Shown piece by piece: positions 55,048 to 64,000 of a DNA stretch of 64,000 bases (within the stretch, counting starts at the first letter, position 1; the number at the start of each line of letters is the position of its first letter). The stretch is taken from NCBI GenBank assembly GCA_950097015.1, contig CATNEN010000025.1, positions 4,875,001 through 4,939,000 on the forward strand, given 5' to 3'. Source of the DNA: Macrostomum hystrix (taxonomy: Eukaryota; Platyhelminthes; Macrostomidae). Position numbers and translations under genes: made by a program. Under the pieces are notes generated by a model. It was not told the origin of the DNA. It searched no databases and saw nothing but the letters and a program-made list of their open reading frames with translations.

Positions 55048-55287
55048 CTAATAATCGCCGGACTTGTAGTAGAGCTCAACAACCGTGGGCTTGTTGTATT
55101 TGTCGTACTGTTCAACTTTAACGTTCTCGTAAGCGACCTTTATTGGCACCTCCTTAACTTTGTAGCCGTAATCAGGGCCGAAAGCGTTGGCCACACCATT
55201 GCCATGGTAGTTATCGTCGTTCGCAGGCGCACAGTGGGCCAGACCAACGCAGAGGCACAGGCAGACAGCCAAGCTAGCCGAGATCAT
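55048..55287 (-). CDS. Small secreted protein, 79 residues, paralogue of the 58-kb gene
   Basis: Single-exon frame from ATG at 55287 to TAG at 55048. It starts with a signal peptide (MISASLAVCLCLCVGLAHC, likely cut near AHCAPA) followed by about 60 residues rich in Tyr, Lys, Val, Asn and Asp, ending KPTVVELYYKSGDY. No known domain. The signal peptide is nearly that of the repeat protein at 58080-58862, and the upstream regions match too: CAGCCAATCA about 184 bp from the ATG and a CCGCCAC/TTTCTCACCCC block about 45 bp farther. The mature part has no large tandem repeats. The product is presumably extracellular (mucus, cuticle, gland secretion); this is inference. Confidence 0.7.
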   Translation of the reverse strand: MISASLAVCLCLCVGLAHCAPANDDNYHGNGVANAFGPDYGYKVKEVPIKVAYENVKVEQYDKYNKPTVVELYYKSGDY

Positions 55288-55461
55288 ATTTCCGATGTTG
55301 TGACAGAGAAGCGAATAAAAAGATAATAAAGAACTAATGTTGTTTTGAATGAAGTTGAATTTATTGGTCAATTTAATGATTTTGTCTAGTGAAATCGGAT
55401 TTAGCTGGCTGGCCCTGGCTAGAAAGTGGGGTTTTGGTTGGCTCAGAGAATTCTCGGGTTG

Positions 55462-55545
55462 TAAATGCTTCAGCCAATCAAATTTTAGGAGAGGAGAGAA
55501 AACTGTTGCCCTTTGCCCCGCCACCTCATTTTTCTCACCCCGTCC
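55462..55545 (-). promoter_or_regulatory. Conserved upstream block of the 79-residue secreted protein
   Basis: CTTCAGCCAATCAAAT (55469-55484) and CCGCCACCTCATTTTTCTCA plus CCCC (55518-55541) match the blocks at 59034-59116 upstream of the paralogous gene, in the same order and at similar distance from the ATG. The first contains an inverted CCAAT box relative to the gene. Confidence 0.65.
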
Positions 55546-55745
55546 AGACTAACAGGCCCGGCTTTGCATGTTGAGCCTCAGCTTGCCTTATCAATACTTA
55601 TTTATTACTTTACTGTCTTAAAGTACAAACTGTCACATGCATGTAAATAGATTCATTTCTGTGAATACAAAACGGAACCACCAGATCTACGCTCGTAGCA
55701 GAGAAAATAATCAAGGGATCAAGAATTTACTCGAACTCGTGCTTG

Positions 55746-56016
55746 TTTAGTTCTTGGTTCGGCAAACTTCGACCCGCGGGCCAGATCCGGTTTCCTGTCT
55801 CATCTTCCCATGTCTCATCTCTCTCATCTGGAGGTAGAGAGTCTCATCTCTTCTCGGTCTTAACTCTCCCGTGTCTCATCTGTCCTGTGTCTCATATCTC
55901 CCTGTGTCTCATCTGCCCCTTTCTCATATTCCTACAATTACTGCTGCTCGTTGTCATCTTTTAGGTTCTCTCAGTGGCCCACACGCTAATAAGTTTGCCG
56001 ACCCCCTGTTTAGATC
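55746..56016. mobile_element. Third hAT-type short element, inverted and degraded
   Basis: Ends TTGGTTCGGCAAACTTCG and AAGTTTGCCGACCCCCTG resemble the termini of the 53.1-kb element, with the left end decayed. Possible target duplication TTTAGTTC (55746) versus TTTAGATC (56009). The interior carries the GTGTCTCATCTCTCC-type array in reverse orientation, about ten degenerate units. Confidence 0.75.
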
Positions 56017-56129
56017 CTGCCTTAAAAGTTGGGTTAAAAACGACTTATAAGTTTGCATGCCTGAGGACAGCTGCTATTTAGCTAACGTTTCGTTGCTCTC
56101 AAGAAAACATAACAGCGAATTATCGATTG

Positions 56130-56580
56130 ACTGAGATTAGGGATGCCAACCCCGGGGACGGCCCCCCGGGATCCCGAATGAAGGTCCGGGGTTTTGTCCC
56201 CGGGGTTTTGTCCGGCAATCCCCGCAGCAATTGCCTCCCGAATCTTCCAATGATGCTGTTGAACCGCTCAGTATGGAGGCCCGCCTCCATAAGCCTTCCT
56301 AAAGAAGACAAGTGATAGCGCCGCAGAGCAGTCACCTGTTCATTCGTTGGAGAACACAATTGGCAAGGAGCTCGAATTTTTAAGAACTACCGGCCAACTA
56401 CCGGCCAACTACCGGCCAACGAGCATCAACTCTACAGCTGCTCTACCAAGCACTTCTGTCAATCCCAGCAAGCAGCGTTGAATCAGAGCGGGCCTTCTCT
56501 GCAGCAGACCGCCATACTGAGACAAATTTGTCTATTTGTCTAAGAATTTTATATAGACCAACAAAATCGTGGCTGGAATC
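56130..56580 (+). pseudogene. Remnant of a hAT transposase (C-terminal dimerisation region)
   Basis: From about 56442 the plus strand reads LLYQALLSIPASSVESERAF then SAA, the hallmark of the hAT C-terminal dimerisation domain (ipassxxsERxFSaaG). The conserved Gly after SAA is Asp, and the next residues (HTETNLSICLRIL) fit poorly, with a deletion where the loop to the conserved LSxxx helix should be. Upstream 56140-56225 is G/C-rich (AGGGATGCCAACCCCGGGGA) and could be a terminal repeat. No other transposase blocks were seen, so the copy is dead. Three short hAT elements lie within 3 kb, but their termini cannot be linked to this transposase. Confidence 0.75.
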
Positions 56581-56691
56581 GCAGCTGCAATCGCAGTTTC
56601 AATCATAGACTCGCTTGCTTTATAGACGAAATTGAAGCAAGAATTCGATCCAGAATCCCAACAAGATTCAGCTGTGAGTGAGTTAAAGTAC

Positions 56692-57688
56692 CGTAGCCAG
56701 ATCCGTAGCCAGATCCGTAGCCAGATCCGTAGCCAGATCCGTAGCCAGATCCGTAGCCAGAATCGTAGCTAGAAAAGAAAATAGATCCGTAGTGAGAGAG
56801 GGGCCCAGAATCGAAGCAGGATCTGTAGCCAGTAAGGGCCCAGAATCGAAGCAGGATCTGTAGCCAGTAAGGGCCCAGAATCGAAGCAGGATCTGTAGCC
56901 AGTAAGGGCCCAGAATCGAAGCAGGATCTGTAGCCAGTAAGGGCCCAGAATCGAAGCAGGATCTGTAGCCAGTAAGGGCCCAGAATCGAAGCAGGATCTG
57001 TAGCCAGTAAGGGCCCAGAATCGAAGCAGGATCTGTAGCCAGTAAGGGCCCAGAATCGAAGCAGGATCTGTAGCCAGTAAGGGCCCAGAATCGAAGCAGG
57101 ATCTGTAGCCAGTAAGGGCCCAGAATCGAAGCAGGATCTGTAGCCAGTAAGGGCCCAGAATCGAAGCAGGATCCGTAGCCATAAGAGGCCTAGAATCGAA
57201 GCAAGATCGATAGCTAGAATCGAAGCAAGATCGATAGCTAGAATCAAAGCAAGATCCATAGCTAGAATCAAAGCAAGATCGATAGCTAGAATCAAAGCAA
57301 GATCCATAGCTAGAATCTAAGCAAGATCCATAGCTAGAATCGAAGCAAGATCGATAGCTAGAATCAAAGCAAGATCCATAGCTAGAATCGAAGCAGGATC
57401 CGTAGCCATTAAAAGCCAAGAATCGAAGCAAGATCGATAGCTAGAATCAAAGCAAGATCCATAGCTAGAATCGAAGCAGGATCCATAGCTAGAATCGAAG
57501 CAAGATCCATAGCTAGAATCGAAGCAAGATCCATAGCTAGAATCGAAGCAGGATCCATAGCTAGAATCGAAGCAAGATCCATAGCTAGAATCGAAGCAAG
57601 ATCCATAGCTAGAATCGAAGCAGGATCCATAGCTAGAATCGAAGCAGGATCCATAGCTCGAATCGAAGCAAGATCCATAGCCAGAATA
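56692..57688. repeat. Compound minisatellite: 12-, 35- and 24-bp subtypes
   Basis: Starts with six copies of ATCCGTAGCCAG, then about eleven copies of a 35-bp unit (AATCGAAGCAGGATCTGTAG plus CCAGTAAGGGCCCAG), then about 20 copies of AGAATCGAAGCAAGATCCAT plus AGCT (24 bp). All contain a related core. Minus-strand frames stay open across the array (YGSG and SYGSCFDS units), but the 35-bp part shifts frame each unit and no signal peptide is present. Confidence 0.93.
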
Positions 57689-58079
57689 AAAAACGCTAGA
57701 TGTACGTGCGTACGATCTAGAAACTCAGCAAGGGTTGGATTCTATTCTCTTTCAGACTAGTAGTTTCACTACCCTAATTATTTTACCAGCTATCAAGCAA
57801 AGAATAGCACCTATAGATGTGCATCAGTGATCGATTTTTGACAATATTTCTCTGCACTAATAATACGCTTGAAAATTTCAATTTAATGTCGAAATGTCGC
57901 AATTTTAAAAGCTTCGACAATAAAATTTGACAGAAAAGAAGCGAAACACGAAAATAAGATAGATTTTTGTTAAATTGTTTTCATAGCAATCTAGACAGCA
58001 AAAACAAATATATTTTCAGCTCGTCAAAATACAAATACAGCACATTGAGTCAACTGTTAATGTTAAACTCGGAATTCGC
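57689..58079. other. 3' flank of the repeat-protein gene, no other feature
   Basis: A/T-rich sequence, probably including the 3' UTR of the gene at 58080-58862; AATAAA-like strings on the minus strand are not decisive. Confidence 0.45.
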
Positions 58080-58862
58080 TCAGTAATAGGAGTCTTTGCC
58101 ATCGTACTCGTCGTTGGTCTTGCCATAGGGGTCGTACTTGTCGCTCTTGCCATACTTTTCGCTCTTGCCATAGGGGTTGTACTGGTCGCTCTTGCCATAG
58201 GGGTTGTACTGGTCGCTCTTGCCATAGGGGTTGTACTGGTCGCTCTTGCCATAGGGGTTGTACTGGTCGCTCTTGCCATAGGGGTTGTACTGGTCGCTCT
58301 TGCCATAGGGGTTGTACTGGTCGCTCTTGCCATAGGGGTTGTACTGGTCGCTCTTGCCATAGGGGTCGTACTGGTCGCTCTTGCCATACTTGTCGCTCTT
58401 GCCATACTTGTCGCTCTCGCCATACTTGTCGCTCTTGCCATACTTGTCGCTCTTGCCATACTTGTCGCTCTTGCCATACTTGTCGCTCTTACCATAGGGG
58501 TCGTACTGGTCGCTCTTGCCATAGGGGTCGTACTGGTCGCTCTTGCCATACTTGTCGCTCTTGCCATAGGGGTCGTACTGGTCGCTCTTGCCATACTTGT
58601 CGCTCTTGCCATAGGGGTCGTACTGGTCGCTCTTGCCATACTTGTCGCTCTTGCCATAGGGGTCGTACTGGTCGCTCTTGCCATACTTGTCGCTCTTGCC
58701 ATAGGGGTTGTACTGGTCGCTCTTGCCATAGGGGTTGTACTGGTCGCTCTTGTCGGAGGTGTCGTACTCGTCATAAGAGTCGTAGTAATCACCCTTTATA
58801 GCTGAAGAAAGGGCCGTGCCCAAACAGAGACATAGGCAAAAAGCTAGTCTTGTTGAGATCAT
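58080..58862 (-). CDS. Secreted tandem-repeat protein, 260 residues, Tyr/Ser/Lys/Asp/Gly-rich
   Basis: Single-exon frame from ATG at 58862 to TAA at 58080. A signal peptide (MISTRLAFCLCLCLGTALSS) precedes an acidic Tyr-rich stretch (GDYYDSYDEYDTSDKS), then repeats of KSDQYNPYG, KSDQYDPYG (27 bp) and KSDKYG (18 bp), and a C-terminus NDEYDGKDSYY. All unit lengths are multiples of three and the frame is never broken, which separates this array from the non-coding ones here and supports selection on the protein. The composition recalls extracellular, adhesive or mucus-type repeat proteins, but no known domain is present. A TATA-like CTATAAATT (plus-strand 58932-58940) lies about 75 bp upstream of the ATG. 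The upstream region matches that of the 79-residue paralogue at 55 kb. Confidence 0.8.
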   Translation of the reverse strand: MISTRLAFCLCLCLGTALSSAIKGDYYDSYDEYDTSDKSDQYNPYGKSDQYNPYGKSDKYGKSDQYDPYGKSDKYGKSDQYDPYGKSDKYGKSDQYDPYGKSDKYGKSDQYDPYGKSDQYDPYGKSDKYGKSDKYGKSDKYGKSDKYGESDKYGKSDKYGKSDQYDPYGKSDQYNPYGKSDQYNPYGKSDQYNPYGKSDQYNPYGKSDQYNPYGKSDQYNPYGKSDQYNPYGKSEKYGKSDKYDPYGKTNDEYDGKDSYY

Positions 58863-58929
58863 TTCAGACTGCGTATCGGAATTTGGCGTCAAAACATATT
58901 ACTTGAGTTGGTTGCTGAAATCTGCGTTC

Positions 58930-59120
58930 AATTTATAGGTGACCTGCACCCTCAGGCAATGGAATCAGGCCTAAGCCGAGACTGGATCAAGTTCGCGGGA
59001 TTGGCTCGGATAATCATAGGGTTTTTCAAGTCTTTCAGCCAATCAAATCTCACGATTGAGAGAGAGAGAGTGGTTCCACCCGTTGTACTTATCCCGCCAC
59101 CCCAATTTCTCACCCCTTTG
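58930..59120 (-). promoter_or_regulatory. Upstream region of the repeat-protein gene with TATA-like and CCAAT elements
   Basis: On the minus strand: CCAAT-type element (plus strand CTTTCAGCCAATCAAAT, 59032-59048) 174 bp from the ATG, the CCGCCACCCCAATTTCTCAC block at 59094-59113, and CTATAAATTG at 58931-58940. The first two are shared with the gene at 55 kb. Confidence 0.6.
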
Positions 59121-60115
59121 GCCCGCCACTCTAGCATAGAACTGGTTTAAAACAGGTTTTTTAAATCGTAGAATGTTTTCATTTCTGATTCTAGTACACA
59201 GTACAGTGGGGCGACTTGTTATTCTGACCTTTTAATTCTTCTTGTTTAAAAAAAACCTGCAGACATTACCTGCAGAGTGTAAATTTGAAGGACAAACTGA
59301 GAATGACGTAACTAATCTATCCAGTGTTATTGATGAATTGCAAAGTAATGATGCAAATGATACAAACAGTGAGAATTTTCTGAAGCAATTAATTCGAGAG
59401 ATCGAATGAAACTGTCACATGGTCTCACGCAATCAGTGACAAGGAGGATTATTACCAAATCCAATTTGACGTATCCTAATTTATTGACCAATCTATCGGT
59501 TCTAAATCTTGAACAAATCAATAATTAAAGCAGAGCACTGAAGCACTGCTCAAACACTGCTCAAACACTGGTCGAGAGTGTGACTTCTTCCTTCTATTTG
59601 CTGCTTGGTGTTGGTGTCCTCTCCTGCTCCAAAAGCTAAAATAAAAGAAGAAGACACAGCCTCTCAAAGTATAGTTGATTCATTAGTGTGCTTCTTGGCC
59701 GATAATTTCTGCTTTCACTGGGCATGGAAACAGCAGCCTAGAGTCGGACCTCGCAATGCTGCCCAATGAGGGAGCTCTGATTACGAGCGTATTGTCCGTA
59801 ATTTATAAAGCTGTCAGCACCGAGACTAATGGTCTCTTAGCTAGAAACGAAACACTTCTTCTGGGCTAACCTGCTAGGTGAGTATCCAGCACTTGTCCGC
59901 TGAGTTTAAAATAATTTTTTTACACTACTTTGAGCCTGAATATAACGTATGATAGATAGCTTTGATTCAAACTGTCAGTTCAGTTAAATCAGAAATCGCT
60001 TTGAGAGTCGGAGCTGAGATTTATTTAAATCTTAAATTTTAAAACTTTGAAATTCACAAAGCTGAGAGCGCAGCAAAAGCATAGCCTTTCTGAACTTTAG
60101 ACAGGATGACAGGAT
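59121..60115. other. No gene seen
   Basis: A/T-rich spacer with no recognised exon or repeat family. Confidence 0.5.
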
Positions 60116-60119
60116 CAAA

Positions 60120-60962
60120 GAAGCCATTGCTCGAATCACAGCAAAAGCATGTGCAGAATCGCACCAAGAGCCTGGGTCAGAATCGCACCAAGAGCCTTGG
60201 TCAGAATCGCACCAAGAGCCTGGGTCAGAATCGTACCAAGAACCTAGGCAGAATCGCACCAAGAGCCTGGGTCAGAATCGCACCAAGAGCCTGGGGCAGA
60301 ATCGCACCAAGAACCTAGGCAGAATCGCACCAAGAACCTAGGCAGAATCGCACCAAGAGCCTGGGTCAGAATCGCACCAAGAACCTGGGTCAGAATCGCA
60401 CCAAGAACCTAGGCAGAATCGCACCAAGAGCCTTGGTCAGAATCGCACCAAGAACCTAGGCAGAATCGCACCAAGAGCCTGGGTCAGAATCGCACCAAGA
60501 GCCGGGGGCAGAAACGCACCAAGAACCTAGGCAGAACCGCACCAAGAGCCGGGGGCAGAATCGCACCAAGAGCCGGGGGGCAGAATCGCACCAAGAGCCT
60601 TGGTCAGAATCGCACCAAGAGCCTGGGGCAGAATTGCATCAAGAGCCTGAGGCAGAATCGCACCAAGAACCTAGGCAGAATCACACCAAGAACCTGGGTC
60701 AGAATCGCACCAAGAACCAAGGCAGAATCGCACCAAGAGCCGGGGGCAGAATCGCACCAAGAGCCTGGGTCAGAATCGCACCAAGAACCTAGGCAGAATC
60801 GCACCAAGAGCCGGGGGCAGAATCGCACCAAGAGCCTGGGGCAGAATCGCACCAAGAGCCTTGGTCAGAATCGCACCAAGAGCCTTGGTCAGAATCGCAC
60901 CAAGAGCCTTGGTCAGAATCGCACCCAGGGATTCTCTGAGAAAGAGCCGAGAACAGAATCGC
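60120..60962. repeat. 24-bp minisatellite
   Basis: About 36 copies of CAGAATCGCACCAAGAGCCT plus GGGT, with 22-bp (GAACCTAGG) and GCCGGGGG variants. It shares AGAATCG and the 24-bp length with the array at 57.2-57.7 kb and may be related. Confidence 0.95.
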
Positions 60963-61655
60963 ACCAGGAACCTAGAGGAATCGCAGCAGGAACCTAAAGC
61001 AATCGAGAATGAGTCATAGTTTGAATCGCAGCGAGAACAAAAACAATTGACAGGAATTTGTTTTTCAAGATATTTACCTTTGCGTGGAATCGAGCGCCGG
61101 ACTAAACTAATATGCACGCAGCTAGGCCCCAGTGACATTTGCAATTATAGTTTTGAATTACCAGTATTTTCTCATCAATTTAGAATTGTGTTTATTCAGG
61201 GCCTAAAACTTATGGCAAAATTAATCATCTCTGAAGTGGCACTTTGTGTTATTGAATTTCTGCAAACGGTGTAGCCAAAATTTCCATACTTTGTATTCGT
61301 AATGCACGACCGGTTGCTGTTAGAATTGTTTTCTCTCCCTATCCGCATAGCAACATCCGTATTTTCTTATTTAATACGCTTACCTTCCGTAAGGATCCAT
61401 TAGGTGTGAAAGCCCTGCAAAGTTGCTGTACTAATGGACAATGGACTTAGAAAAGGATTCTAGTTTTGCTTAAAACATAGAGCTATTTTAGTGACTTTTT
61501 ATGTAAGAAAGCTTTCAATTAGTTTTAAGTTTAAGAACTAATTTAAGTTTAGCCTAATGTTTAAACGTCGGTGATTCGACGCGATTAAAATTTTTGACTA
61601 TTAAAACAATTTGAGACATTTAGCAAGACTCTGCAGTGGTTCAGTTCACTCCGCT
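60963..61655. other. No gene seen
   Basis: Degenerate array units to about 61035, then A/T-rich sequence. Confidence 0.5.
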
Positions 61656-61659
61656 GTTA

Positions 61660-61897
61660 AACACACCTCAGATACCGAGCGCAGGCACACGCTCACACAG
61701 GTGTGTACATCTACCCTGACTTTCTCATCGTCAGGCAGTGTACACTCTCACTGGGCCTTGGAGGTTGGCCCTCAAGGGCGTAAATTGTACGACAAGCCCC
61801 CAAGCCTTCTTTCCGCGACTGCGCCCAAGATGAATCGAGTTCAGGGACCTTGGTGCGAGAGGCGAGCACGTTAGACCGCTCTGCCACTCACCCCCCA
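61660..61897 (-). mobile_element. SINE family B copy with intact tRNA-like head
   Basis: The reverse strand starts GTGAGTGGCAGAGCGGTCTA (A box), then CTCGCACCAAGGTCCCTGAA and CTCGATTC (B-box form), and continues into the family body up to GTGTGAGCGTGTGCCTGCGC. The tail end is missing. It lies about 45 bp from the dispersed repeat copy at 61944. Confidence 0.92.
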
Positions 61898-61943
61898 CGA
61901 CTACTTCCCATTGATATTGATACTGATACTACTGATACAATTT

Positions 61944-62313
61944 TTAACAGTAGGACTACCAAGCCATTTTTCTGCCCGTTTTTATACCAAAGGGAGTGAA
62001 TTCCGCCCTGAAATCTTTTTTGGCAGCGCCCGAATGCTAACAGCGTTGGGTGGTGACTGATTGTTTAACAGACTAGACGATGCTGTCCTGTGGTTGAGCT
62101 GCGCCTAATATTTAGGCTTGATCAGGGAATTTGGAGAAATTCGCGTCAGGGTGTCCATAGTGACCTATTTCCACCTTTTATAGCCCTTGAAGGTCCAGCA
62201 GTCCGTCTAGATAAAGGTAGGTGACCACCGAAGACCAAGATGATTCAGACACATTCGGGTGACATGCTGATAAATTTTGAAGGCCTGGCAAGGCCGCACT
62301 GAGGCGCAGTGCT
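61944..62313 (+). mobile_element. Dispersed repeat, copy 2
   Basis: Homologous to 13593-13948 from TTAACAGTAGG to the terminal hairpin GCACTGAGGCGCAGTGC (62296-62312), with small indels (extra bases near 62140). Flanking sequences are unrelated, so these are dispersed insertions. Confidence 0.85.
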
Positions 62314-62519
62314 AATTCGTGTATGGGAGTGTATGAAATACACTAAGTGCTTGTGGGAAAAATCCGACCTTCGACCAGAACCATTGAATATCTCGACGTT
62401 TTTCTGTTTCAGAAGATGCGCAACAAAAATTTGGCTCGTGTACTTGAGTTTCGTGTGCTTGTGTTGCTCCGTTCAGGGCCAGCATAAAAAATTGTCAGGA
62501 GGGAGAAATTCCCCGCCCC

Positions 62520-63055
62520 TTCTAGTTCGTTTGGCCATTCTGGCTACTTCGCTGACTCCTGGATACACACGCACACAGTTACCATAGACAGGCACACAGT
62601 CGCCATGATTGTACTTTCTAATCGTCAGTCAGTGTGCACTCGCACTGTACTTAGGGGTTTGCTCTCATGGGCATCAGTTGAGAACTCCAAAATGAAGTGG
62701 AATCGAGCTCAGGGACTCATGTTGGTGCTTAGGTTGGTGCTCAGGTTGGTGCTCAGGTTGGTGCTCAGGTTGGTGCTCAGGTTGGTGCTTAGGTTGGTGC
62801 TCAGGTTGGTGCTCAGGTTGGTGCTCAGGTTGGTGCTCAGGTTGGTGCTCAGGTTGGTGCTCAGGTTGGTGCTCAGGTTGGTGCTCAGGTTGGTGCTCAG
62901 GTTGGTGCTCAGGTTGGTGCTCAGGTTGGTGCTCAGGTTGGTGCTCAGGTTGGTGCTCAGGTTGGTGCTCATGTTGGTGCTCAGGTTGGTGCTCAGGTTG
63001 GTGCTCATGTTGGTGCTCAGGTTGGTGCGAGAGGCCGGCCAACTCTCACCCATAC
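62520..63055 (-). mobile_element. SINE family B copy split by an internal minisatellite
   Basis: On the plus strand TTCGCTGACTCCTGGATACA through GGGGTTTGCTCTCATGGGCA and GGAATCGAGCTCAGGGACTC is the reverse of a family B body and head. The head then breaks into the 12-bp array and resumes as TTGGTGCGAGAGGC. It lies about 40 bp upstream of the receptor gene start. Confidence 0.85.
62726..63030. repeat. 12-bp minisatellite inside a SINE head
   Basis: About 25 copies of TTGGTGCTCAGG, nearly identical. The unit equals the SINE phrase GCTCAGGgaccTTGGTGC with GACC lost, so it arose by slippage within the SINE. The period of four codons leaves open frames on both strands. Confidence 0.95.
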
Positions 63056-63095
63056 CGCTTCCCATCGGCAATCTTCTCTATGCAGCATCATCGCC

Positions 63096-64000
63096 ATGCC
63101 TAGCGCTGTCCTGCTCGCCGTAATCGCGGCCGCGTCTTCTCTGACGCCAATGGCCTCAGCCAGTCTTGCGGACGCCTCGAATATTCTGGACGGACTGCTG
63201 AGCAGCTACGACAGGCGCATCAGGCCGCAGCTGGGCTCCGGGCAGCCCCTGGAGATCAGCATCAGCGTCAACATTCGCAGCATGGGCCCAGTGTCCGACA
63301 AGGACATGACCATCTCGCTAGACTGCTACTTTCGTCAGATGTGGACCGACTACCGGCTGGCTTTCAGTCGCAACGGCACCGGCTTCGAGTCCTTCCAGTT
63401 GAACGAGAAATTCCTGCATGAAATCTGGCGGCCGGACACGTTCTTTCTAAATGGACACGCCTCTTACCTGCACAATATCACATCGCCCAATGTTCTGATA
63501 CGGATCAAGCACACTGGAGAGATTCTTTACTCAATGCGGCTTACAATCAAGGTGCACAGCTTCTTGTATACTGATTCCTTTTGTAAGGCCTTTTGCGTTA
63601 GGCATCGTTTCTAGAACGTTTTTGTTACATTTTTGCCTTTTTGTGTAGTCTGTCTTGTACACATCAGGCTAGAAAATTGTCTTCAATGGTCATTAACATT
63701 ATTCTCTCAATGTCGGACAGAGTGCACACTCGCTGTGTCCAGCGGGTTGGCCCCCTAAACAAGATTGCCAAATCACTCCGCAGGCCCGCTGCCCGATGGA
63801 CTTTCGTCACTACCCGATGGACACCCAGCGCTGCCCGCTGCGCATCGGCAGCCACGGCTATTCGCTGGCTGACGTTCGGTACACATGGCGGCCAGGCCGG
63901 AGTCACATAGAGACGGCTGCAAGCCTGATGATGGCCCAGTTCGACCTAGTCGCTTCGCCTGTCGCCTACGGACAGCAGAGTCTGGCTCGGCGCGGTCCGC
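63096..64000 (+). CDS. Cys-loop ligand-gated channel subunit, GABA-A receptor type (5' part; gene continues right)
   Basis: Exon 1 (63096-63551, 152 codons, phase 0) and exon 2 (from 63784, open at the window end) are present. A signal peptide covers about residues 1-23 (PSAVLLAVIAAASSLTPMAS). The extracellular domain follows: MTISLDCYFRQMWTDYRLAF, then loop A IWRPDTFFLNGHAS, an N-glycosylation site (HNIT), ILYSMRLTIK, and in exon 2 the signature Cys-loop CPMDFRHYPMDTQRC (13 residues between cysteines) and VRYTWRPG. The SLDCYFRQ and WxPDTFF(x)NG blocks match GABA-A alpha/GRD-like anion-channel subunits. The channel domain lies outside the window, so ion selectivity cannot be read. The donor AAG/GTGCAC is weak; the acceptor ACTCCGCAG is good. 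A 3' splice acceptor (TCTTCTCTATGCAG) ends 11 nt before the ATG. Confidence 0.92.

Noticed and set aside
56692-57688. YGSG/SYGSCFDS minus-strand frames as a third member of the secreted repeat family
   Set aside because: No signal peptide or upstream block was found, and the 35-bp units change frame at each step.
61840-61897. Functional tRNA gene in the SINE head
   Set aside because: A- and B-box forms are present, but the acceptor stem is not complementary and the sequence recurs as part of a dispersed family.

Overview
This is a nuclear genomic window from an invertebrate animal. Coding exons are G/C-rich at third codon positions, introns use GT-AG sites, and the genes are animal-specific: a LIN-28 homologue, a Tob/BTG protein, a GAS2-like cytoskeletal linker, a CELF/Bruno RNA-binding protein and a Cys-loop ligand-gated channel. 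Tandem repeats, tRNA-derived SINEs and hAT DNA transposons fill the rest. Good 3' splice acceptors lie 10-25 nt upstream of several start codons, as expected if mRNAs receive a trans-spliced leader. A free-living flatworm (Macrostomum-like) is one plausible source, but the species cannot be fixed from the sequence.

Layout. 1-2.04 kb is a 19/20-bp satellite. At 2.7-3.0 kb there is a broken RNase H fragment of a retrotransposon. At 6.5-7.7 kb is a two-exon Tob gene (+). 10.4-11.7 kb is a 23-bp minisatellite. 12.5-13.5 kb carries lin-28 (-), with cold-shock domain and two CCHC knuckles on separate exons and the first exon not found. 14.9-18.5 kb holds more arrays and a SINE. 19.5-22.2 kb is a three-exon GAS2-like gene (-) with a candidate plus-strand gene inside its first intron. 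22.4-30.7 kb is mostly minisatellite. From 30.8 to 52.8 kb runs one CELF gene (-) in eight exons that join in frame to 447 residues; its introns hold about ten tandem arrays, many SINE copies and a Crypton-recombinase-derived small ORF that ends in a perfect palindrome. 53.1-56.6 kb contains three short hAT-type elements, two with clear target duplications, and a hAT transposase remnant. At 55.0 and 58.1 kb are two paralogous secreted-protein genes (-) with related upstream regions, one with a large internal repeat. 63.1-64.0 kb starts a GABA-A-type receptor subunit (+), cut by the window end.

Three of the genes act on mRNA fate after transcription (Tob with a PAM2-like motif, LIN-28, CELF); nothing shows that they are co-regulated. 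The strongest unusual signals are minisatellites that appear to have grown out of transposable elements (two from SINE heads, others within hAT elements), an intron made almost wholly of minisatellite, and the paired secreted proteins that share signal peptide and upstream elements but differ in repeat content.
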